This document shows positions 55,830-64,000 of a stretch of DNA of 64,000 nucleotides, in pieces. Within the stretch, counting starts at the first letter, position 1, and each line of letters begins with the position of its first letter. This DNA is from Anodontia alba. Lineage: Eukaryota; Mollusca; Bivalvia; Lucinida; Lucinidae. Location: assembly GCA_964016985.1 (NCBI GenBank), contig OZ024831.1, forward strand, positions 78,160,263-78,224,262, in the 5' to 3' direction. Below the pieces are notes generated by a model. That model had not been told where the DNA came from and did no database searches. It saw only the letters and a list, made by a program, of their open reading frames with translations. The position numbers and the translations under genes were made by a program.

Positions 55830-58510
55830 CCTCCATTTCAGTTTGTTTTGCCTCGTTTCAGTAGTTTCCCTATATATTCTTATCATTTCGGTTGTTTCAC
55901 TGTTTTTTTGTGTGATCAGCAGAAATTGAGTTGAAGAAAGCCGCCGTTTCAGTTTGTTTCGCCTCATTTCAGTAGTTCTCCTATATATTATTATCGTTTC
56001 AGTTGTTTCACAGGTTTTGTGTGGCAACTCAGCAGATATTGAGTTGAAGAAAACCTCTGTTTCAGTTCATTTTGCCTCATTTCAGAAGTTTCCCTATATA
56101 TTGTTATCATTTTGATTGTTTCACTGTTTTTTTTGTGGCTGTCCAGCAGAAACTGAGTTGAAGAAAGCTTCCGTTTCAGTTCATTTTGCCTCGTTTCAGT
56201 AGTTTCCCTATATATTATTATCGTTTCAGTTGTTTCACTGTTTTTTGTGGCTGTCCAGCAGAAATTGAGTTGAAGAAAGCCTCCATTTCAGTTTGTTTCG
56301 CCTCGTTTCAGTAGTTCTCCTATATATTTTTATTGTTACAGTTGTTTCACAGGTTTTGTGTGGCAACTCAGCAGATATTGAGTTGAATATTTATTACAGA
56401 TTGTTATATTTCATCTTACTTCTATCCTATAAATTCTTATCGTTTCATTTGTTACATTGTTTCAGCAAAACGAAATGTGCCATCCTGGAAAACTGTGTTC
56501 CTTTTGTGCCCTATATGACGAAACAGGGTGAAACGAAATGAAACAATGAAACATATATTTTTTTTTTATAAACCCATTTCTGTTTTGTAACAAATGAAAC
56601 AAATAAGATATATAGGAAAAACTCTGAAACAGGATGATACAGACCATAAAAACTTGTTCAATGCTCGTTACAAAACAGGGCGAAATGAAATGAAACGATG
56701 AAACAGATATATTTTTTTAATAAACCCATTTCTGTTTTGTACCAAATGAAACGAATAAGATATAGAAGAACAACTCTGAAACAGGATGAAACAGACCAAA
56801 AAATTTGAAATATGCTAGTTACGAAACTGGGTGAAATGAAATGAAATGATGAAACAGATACTTTAATTTATAAGCCCCTTTCTGTTTCGTAACAAATGAA
56901 ACGAATAAGATATATAGGAAAAACTCTGAAACAGGATGAAACCGACCAAAAAACTTGTTCATTGCTCATTACGAAACAGGGTGAAACGAAATGAAACAGA
57001 CCTACAACCTTGGTCACTGCTCGTTATGAAACAGAGCATAATGATATGAAACGATGAAACAGGTACTAGTCTTAGTTTTTCAATTTTTTTTTTTTTTTTT
57101 TTTTTTATAAACCTATTTCTGTTTCATAACAAATGAAATGAATAAGATATATAGGATAAACTCTGAAAAAGGATGAAACAGACCAAAAGACTTGTTCAAT
57201 GCTTGTTACGAAACAGGGTGAAATGAAATGAAACGAAGACACATACATTTTTTTTTTTTTATAAACCCATTTCTGTTTCATAACAAATGAAATGAATAAG
57301 ATATATAGGATAAACTCTGAAACAGGATGAAATAGACCAAAAGACTTGTTCAATGCTTGTTACGAAACAGGGTGAAATGAAATGAAACTAAGAAACATAC
57401 ATTTTTTTTTTTTTTGTAAACCCATTTCTGTTTCATAACTTGAAATGAATAAAATATATAGGAAAAACTTTGAAACAGGATGAAACAGACCATAAAAACT
57501 TGTTTAATGCTCGTTACAAAACAGGGCAAAATGAAATGAAACAATGAAACTGATACATTTTTTTAATAAACCCATTTCTGTTTCGTAACAAATGAAACTA
57601 ATAAGATATATAGGAAAAACTCTGAAACAGGATGAAATAGACCAAAAAAACTTGTTCAATGCTCATTATGAAACAGGATGAAACGAAATGAAACAGACCT
57701 TGGTCAGTGTTCGTTACGAAACAGAGCGTAACTAAATGAAACGATGAAACAGATACTATTCTTAGAACCCATTTCTGTTTCATAACAAATGAAATGAAAA
57801 AGATATATTGGAAAAATTCTGAAACAGGATGAAACAGTCCAAAAGACTTGTTCAGTGCTCGTTAGGAAACAACGAAGGCGAAACTAAATGAAACTGACCT
57901 ACAACCTTGGTCACTGCTAGTTACGAAACAGGGTGTAACAAAATGAAACAAATACTACTCTTAGTTTTCAATTTTCTTTTAAATAAGCTCATTTCTGTTT
58001 CCTAACAAATGAAACAATTAAGATATATAGGAAAACTCTGAAACAGGATGAAACAGACAGAAAACCATGGGCAGTGCTCGGTACAACAAATTAAGGCAAA
58101 AGAAATGGAACAGACCTACAGCCTTGGTCACTGCTCGTTACGAAACAGGATGTAACGAAATGAAATGATGAAACAAATACTATAGGAAAAATATATAGAT
58201 ATATAGGAAAAACTCGTAAAACTGTTACAAAACATGGCGAAGCAAAATGAAACAGACCTACAACCTTGTTCACTGCTCTTTACGAAACAGAGCGTAACGA
58301 AATGAGACGATGAAACAGACACTATTCTTAGTCTTCCAATTTTATTTTTTATAAGCCCATTTCTGTTTCATAGCAAATGAAACAATTAAGATATACAGGA
58401 AAAACTATGAAACAGGACCAAAAACCATGGTAGATGCTCATTATGAAGCAAGGTGAAACGAAATGAAATAGACCTACAAACTTGGTCACTGCTTGTTATG
58501 AAGCTCTCTC
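55830..58510. repeat. GTTTC/GAAAC satellite in inverted halves
   Basis: 55830-56470: units of about 113 bp with GTTTCAGTAGTTTCCCTATA on the plus strand (TCCCTATATA near 55868, 55978, 56091, 56205, 56318). 56560-58510: units of about 151 bp in the opposite sense, with GATATATAGGAAAAACTCTG, AAACAGGATGAAACAGACC and GAAACGAAATGAAACGATG (near 56607, 56758, 56909, 57147, 57299, 57453, 57606). The reverse complement of the second type aligns with the first, so the array switches direction at about 56470-56540. Minus-strand frames rich in Phe/Ser are periodic artefacts. Confidence 0.9.
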
Positions 58511-58760
58511 TCTAAATTTTTAATATTCCTAAAATTGTAATGTATGCTGGATGTTTTTATTTCCTATGAATAGGACAAATACACATAATGGGAAGTTTGG
58601 TATGGACCCCCCACCTCTCACCCCCATCCCCACTCCACCCCCACAAAAAAAAAAAAAAAGAAAAAAGAATATAAAACAAGGCAGTCTGAAGGACAGCTAT
58701 ATCCCTCGCCGCAGAATGACAATGGAGTGGCCTCAAAAGGCTCAAACTGGTAGCCTTCAA
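58511..58760. other. Spacer with C-rich and A-rich run
   Basis: CCCCCACCTCTCACCCCCAT and a following A run at 58645-58659. No gene. Confidence 0.5.
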
Positions 58761-60340
58761 TTGTGACCTTGACGAGTCTGCATTGTTGAGTTATGGGTTC
58801 TGCACATCATCTCACTAAGGCGAACATTTGACCCAAATTTAATAAATATCTTTCAAAGGGTTCAGGAGATATGGAGTGAACATGAAATTCAAGGCTCAAA
58901 CTCATGACCTTCAACTGTGACCTTGACCTTGAGTCAGCATGCTTGAGTTATGAGTTCTGCACATCGCCTCACTAAGGCAAACATTTGACCAAAGTTTCAT
59001 GTAAACGGTTCAGGAGATATGGAGTGAACAAGAAAGAGATGGATGACCTTCAATTGTGACCTTGACCTTGAGTCTGCATCATTGAGTTATAGGTTCTACA
59101 CATCATCTAAGGAGAACATCTGACCCGAATTCAACAAGGCAGTCTGAATGGCAATGGAGTGGCCTCAGAATTCAAGGCTCAAACTGGTGACCTTCAACTG
59201 TGACCTTGCCCATGAGTCAGCATAGCTGAGTTATAGGTTCTGCACATCATCTCACTGAGGCAAACATTTGACCAACATTTAAAGATAATCCTTCCAGGGG
59301 TAAAGGAGATATGGAGCCGACACCAAATTCAAGGCTCAAACTCGTGACTTTCAACTGTGACCTTGACCTTAAGTCCACAGGGCAGAGTTATGGGTTCTGC
59401 ACATTGTCCCATTGAGGTGAACATTTGACCAAAATAAAATTTAGAGAAAATCCTCCCAGGGGTAAAGGAGATACAGAGCGGACACAAACTTCAAGGCTCA
59501 AACCCGGGACCTTGAGTCTGCATGGTTGAGCTATGGGTTCTGCACATCATTTCACTGAGGCAAACATTTAACCAAAATTAGAAGAAAATCCTTCCAGGGG
59601 TAAAGGAGATATCGAGTGGACATGAAATTAAGGGCTCAAACTCGCGACCTTGAACTGTGACCTTGTCCTTGAGTCCCCATGGCTGAGTTATGGGTTCTGC
59701 ACATCGTCCCACAGGTGAACATTTGACCAAAGTTTAGAGAAAATCCTCCCAGGGGTAAAGGAGACACAGAGCAGACACGAAATTCAAGACTCAAACCCAT
59801 GACCTTGAACTGTGACCTTGACCTTGAGTCGGCATGGTTGAGTTATTGATTCTGCTCATCGTCTCACTAAGGTGAACATTTGACCATTTTGAGAAAATCT
59901 TTCCACTGGAGAGGAGATACACAGTTGACACAGAATTCAAGGCTCAAACCTGTGACCTTGAACTGTGACCTTGACCTTGTGTCAGCATGGTTGAGTTATG
60001 AGTTCTGCACATCGTCTCACTGAGGCAAACATATGACCAAAGTTTAAAGAAAACCCTTCAAGGGGTATAGGAGATATGGAGCGGCATGAAATTCAAGGCT
60101 CCAACCCATGACCGTGACCTGTGACCTTGACTTGAGTTGGCATGGTTGACTTATGGGTTCTGCACACTCACTGAGGCGAACATTTGACCAAAGTTTAATG
60201 AAAATCTTCCAAAGGGTTCAAGAGATATGCAGCGGACAAGAAAGTGTTACGGAAGGACAGGCGGACAAACGGATGGAGAGATGGACTGACAGACGAAGGC
60301 CATTTCTATAATCCCCCCATCCGCTTCGCGGTGGGGGATT
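58761..60340. repeat. Satellite array with TGACCTTGACCTTGA in units, 3' hairpin
   Basis: About ten units near 145-155 bp with GTGACCTTGACCTTGAGTC, GAGTTATGGGTTCTGCACAT, CATTTGACCAAAGTTT and GGGGTAAAGGAGATATGGAG. 3' end: GGACAGGCGGACAAACGG, then AATCCCCCCATCCGC / GCGGTGGGGGATT (60310-60340). Confidence 0.9.
58918..58932 (-). promoter_or_regulatory. Double extended half site (TCAAGGTCAAGGTCA)
   Basis: Complement of TGACCTTGACCTTGA; TCAAGGTCA is the ERR/FTZ-F1 type monomer site, here twice overlapping. Other exact copies at 59057-59071 and 59813-59827, with near copies in other units. Confidence 0.35.
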
Positions 60341-60560
60341 AATAAATGAGAAAAACAATAACAATTAATTTTCAAGCCGAGACTTAACCATTGTCATGCT
60401 GAATAAATAAAGATGCCACGCCCACTTATAATTCAGAATACTTGATCCAGGTTGTTGATACAAATTCACATACTCAATGACAAACAGTGCAGATCCAGAT
60501 CAGTTAGTTTCTTCAGAAGCCAACTGATCTTGATCTACAGTTTGCAAAGACAGGCATATC
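60341..60560. other. Spacer
   Basis: A palindromic CAACTGATCTTGATCTAC / GATCCAGATCAGTTAG pair at 60492-60540. No gene. Confidence 0.4.
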
Positions 60561-60760
60561 TGGGTTTAGCAGGACTAGGGTTAATACCTAGAGACCTTAA
60601 CAATGTGGTAGCTTAGAACAATTTAAAGTAATAAAATAAGACTTGGTAGTTTATTTGGGTTTAGCAGGACCAGGGTTAATACCTAGAGACCTCAACCATG
60701 TGGTAGCGTAGAACAATTTAAATTAGTTTATTTGCAGTAATAAAATAAGACTTGGTAGTT
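60561..60760. repeat. 95-bp tandem duplication
   Basis: TGGGTTTAGCAGGACYAGGG starts at 60561 and 60656; copies run through TGTGGTAGCKTAGAACAATT and AATAAGACTTGGTAGTT with few differences, a recent duplication. Confidence 0.9.
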
Positions 60761-62598
60761 GCCAGACAATTCCTACTAATCCATTCATGCCTATTGTCCC
60801 ACAAAGGGATAATGAAAAAAAATTACAGACCCAAATCAGATGCTGCCGAATGCAGCATTTCATCTGATCAGGGTCTACACTGTTTGCATTAAATTTGGAA
60901 TTTCTATAAACCATGGTATTCATAAAAATAAGCAGATACCCTTTCAACCGGAAATGAACCAGACCAAGGAGTTATGGTATGAGAAACAACTTGGCATAAT
61001 TGGATTTAAAATATCAAGCTTTTTTTTTCTTCTTTGAAATCTGAAAAAAATAGCTCAATGGCAATCTGAAGACAAGAATACCACAAACAGGACCACAACC
61101 GGCCCGACCACATGCAGACATTCATAGTCAGGTGCCAACCGTCTGAAACAGATTGAGGAGGGAGCTGTCGTAAAGTCCGAGTACTGACTCACCTTCGTGC
61201 AATTAAAGAGGGAAGCAAAAGTACCAACCATGATTGGTTAACAGCCATGCATGCACTTTGCTGCATAATATCCATATTGTAACTTAAGTTCAAAGTGAGA
61301 TCTCATTGCTGATGAAGCAATGTAGCATCAAGAGAAAAGTTGTCTTGCCAATTATACAGCTGAAAGAAAGAATAATGCATTTAAAACCCTGCCTGAGCAA
61401 AGCAAGTTAGAGAAAGCAAGCTGGAGCCATTTTAAAGAAAACTTTAAGAAAAGATTGAAACTGAAAAAAATATGTATTTGAATTATCATTTTTGAGGTCA
61501 TGCTAAATAGAAATTTGAAAAAAAAAATGATGTATCCGGTGGTAAACATAAAAAGCCGTGAAATAGATTTGGCCAGGACTGATGTTTACTCCAGGGGTTG
61601 ATCTTCTGTTAAATGTGATGAGGGCAGAAATCCCATGTCAAAGTATTTTCAGCTGAAAAAATCCTTCCAAGATACTAATGAATAAGAAGACTGCAACACA
61701 GCCCTCTGTGACACTTCATAGATTTTGAAATGAATGCTGTATCAATTCTGCACCAAGCCATAATTATCCTACAAAACAGAATTTCAAAAACTGAAGTTCT
61801 TTTCACCCAGTGTCTTGAGGTACAAAGCAAATTTTTTCATCATTTGGTTATCTAGTAAGACAAAAGTTAAATGAAGCAGGTGATACAGTAGCCTAGCTAC
61901 TAGGCCAATATATAAGTATGTCACTTTTTGTTTACCTATTATTTATTTATTTATTTATTTATTTTTTTTTTTTTCATTTACATTCTATTTTGTGATTCAA
62001 TGTTTAGCTGGTCTATGGGTGAACTTTTCCTCTGTGGTTGTCTCTGAAATATATTGGCCTAGTCAAATTGCTCCTGTAGCTTTTACTAGGTGGTAATGGT
62101 CTGTGGCTAATTTAAAGATGGCCAGATTACAAGACTTGGCATCAGTTTGTTTATATAACTGCACATTAATGGTTTAAAAACCATGTACTCCAAGATAACA
62201 AGAACCCATTGATAAATTGGAGATGTATAACATTTGGTCAGATATTTTAACAGCAGAGTGAAAGCAATGTGTGAATTTCATTTTGTGTTCTTGAATCTAG
62301 TATGTTTTTTTTTTTTTTTTTTTTTTTTTTTTCTGGGTGAATATATGAAAATAGTTGTTCCGTCTTTAGTAAACAAATGTACTTTTCAACTTTATGTGAT
62401 GCACGTACTTGCATCTTGAGAGGAGACATGTGCTAGACCATTTAGGGGTTTGCTTTGATTGCAGAGCAACAGATAAGGTGTGTATTTGATACTAACAGAT
62501 AATTTTCTTCACTTTCCCATAAAAACATATGTTGTGGGCACCATAAGAATCGCCTCAAGAGGCAGTTCGAATGAGAATAGACACATCATTTTTTTTAT
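60761..62598. other. No recognisable gene; low-complexity runs
   Basis: A GCTGCCGAATGCAGC hairpin at 60842-60856 within a longer CAGATG...CATCTG palindrome; an (ATTT)n then T run at 61940-61972; a 28-base T run at 62305-62332. Frames here are short and without domains. Confidence 0.5.
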
Positions 62599-64000
62599 CA
62601 TGATAACATGCCTATGTTATTTTGACACACTAAAACCAAAGTTTTATAAAGTGCACTTGGGTTTTCTGGGGTGTACATTATTTCTGCTTTAAAATATAGA
62701 TTGTGGTTACTCGTTAGAACTGCCTCGATCCCACAATCTATGTTTTGGGCAGAAATGAGTAAAATATTACATTTTTTCGTTTAAGCAGGTGTACTGGTCT
62801 TTTTGGCTGTTTTGCCACTGAAAGTGACAGAATATCAGTTTGTTTAATGAGCATAATTAAGAAATATGCTTCATTATTGACTATGTTAAAAAGATTACAT
62901 ATTAGATACATATGCAATATCTTACATGGACGATATATATCATATCGCCAGACGCTGACTCGTCGGACCATGCAATTTCAAAACAATTTGATCAGCGTGT
63001 ACATCCCCAGCCTAATTAGAGATTTCAGTCAAGGTCCTCAGTAATCTCTGCTGCATACCACAAAGACACTGATCTGACAGTAGCCTGATCCGAGTTTTCT
63101 CCAACAAGCATACAGGAATCACGTGGCCTCAGTCCATATAAAGTCAAATTATTCAGTCACCTTTTAGTTAAATTTCTCTAAGTATTATAGCCTTCTCCAC
63201 AAGGGAAGACTCTGATCAGGATGTGCTATTGCACAGTCTAGTCAGAGTCTTCACCAGTTTAAAAAAGAACCAATGGGTCCCCAGCCATCCACAGAACATA
63301 CAGCAAAGACCCCGATCAGACTGCACGGATGCAAAGGCCGATTTGAGTCTATGGTGGGGGAACATGTATCTAGTACAAAAAAGATGGTAAGAATTTACGG
63401 CATTATGAAGCCATTTCATTATGCTGACACTCCTATGCAATCAAAGAAATTGTTACAGGTGTAAAAATGAAAATGTTGTATAAAGATAAAAATGTGTGAT
63501 CAGTTTTTTTTTTCTTTTCTGCACATGAAATGGATTGTGGAACTTGTTAGATCAGCCATTCATTGACATGCCTATGCAACAAATAATTTGTACAGCTGTA
63601 AAATGTCTATTCTAGGTAAATTTGTAATCTTTATAATATAAATTGTGGGTACTCATTAGAACCGCCTCCTTGAGGCAGCTCTAACAAGAATCCACCGCCT
63701 ATGTTTTATAGCAGAAATAAGAGAATAATGTTTTCTATAAAACCTTACAAAAACCCACCAATTCAATATAATGGAATTTTTAATGACCGCTAAAATGAAA
63801 ATTTTCAGATATTTTAGTTAATAAAAGTCTTATTTCTACCCAAAACATAGCTAGTGGGATGGAGGCAGTTCTAATGAGAACTCACAATCTATGCTTTAGT
63901 GCAGAAATAAGAAGAAATAATGTATTTCCCTGAAAACCCGAATTGTACTATAACAAAGCGGGGTTTGAGGGTGTCAAAATAACATAGGCATGTTATCATG
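62599..64000. mobile_element. Inverted-repeat (foldback-like) element reaching the window edge
   Basis: 62599-62628 is an exact reverse complement of 63971-64000 (30 of 30 bases, starting CATGATAACATGCC), and the similarity continues inward to about 62790 / 63820 through CGGGTTTTC, TTATTTCTGC and TAGATTGTG. Internal hairpins TAGAACCGCCTCCTTGAGG and related modules lie at 62547-62575, 62711-62760, 63650-63695 and 63855-63890. The spacer 62800-63620 shows no transposase. The right end may continue beyond the window. Confidence 0.7.

Noticed and set aside
57105..58322. Series of overlapping minus-strand frames with Phe/Ser/His-rich, repeated peptides
   Set aside because: They repeat with the 151-bp period of the GAAAC satellite and shift frame between units; no conserved start or domain.
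6640..60300. CRISPR-like arrays
   Set aside because: Units are 110-160 bp tandem satellites without constant short repeats separated by unique spacers, and there are no cas genes; animal genome context.

Overview
The window looks like accessory, repeat-dominated DNA of an AT-rich animal genome, most probably a bivalve mollusc. The grounds are tandem arrays of units of about 110-160 bp carrying an ATAACTC box, many GGACGGAC-tailed elements, tRNA-derived SINEs, mariner, DIRS-like, RTE-like and hAT-like elements, a CA microsatellite, and the absence of bacterial gene organisation. No host protein-coding gene, rRNA or functional tRNA gene could be supported. The taxonomic assignment rests on familiarity with such repeats, not on a search.

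Layout. 1-6260: AT-rich remains of a minus-strand DIRS-like retrotransposon, split by a minisatellite block (2260-2970) and a tRNA-Lys-derived SINE with a 14-bp target duplication (3720-3958). 6640-16200: satellite arrays and two copies of an element bounded by GCTCACCTGAG, with a Tigger-like MITE, two copies of a new-looking MITE and a SINE inserted in them. 16200-19075: 465-bp long-period repeats holding a mariner element (17540-18820) with an uninterrupted 368-residue transposase, the only full-length coding region in the window. 19250-20290: a tail-fibre-like ORF fragment fused to the broken 3' end of an RTE-type retrotransposon. 20500-27240: further satellite-cored elements, one interrupted by a hAT-like element with a BED-type zinc-finger ORF. 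27290-31358: a second decayed DIRS-like element (RT, RNase H, tyrosine recombinase, RS-rich ORF1).

34190-39600 is the most informative locus. An old mariner pseudogene is interrupted by a 5056-bp transposon (34446-39501) with matching inverted ends, a 3-bp ATG target duplication, seven near-identical TGCGCATGCGCA palindromes in its subterminal regions, and one decayed gene combining an XPG/FEN1-like nuclease signature with a nine-cysteine C-terminal cluster. These traits point to the Academ superfamily. Removing the element and one ATG restores the mariner reading across the junction.

39600-64000: a CA repeat, more DIRS fragments separated by satellite elements, a SINE with a 14-bp duplication (47228-47538), the 5' end of an RTE element (51340-52060), arrays rich in YY1-like and nuclear-receptor-like motifs, a GAAAC satellite that inverts its orientation at about 56470, and an inverted-repeat element reaching the window edge (62599-64000).

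How it fits together: the genes present serve transposition only. The recurring theme is unrelated satellites packaged in the same frame: short 5' hairpin, tandem array, GGACGGAC run, 3' hairpin whose stem differs in sequence but keeps its pairing. This suggests one mobilisation mechanism acting on many satellite families.
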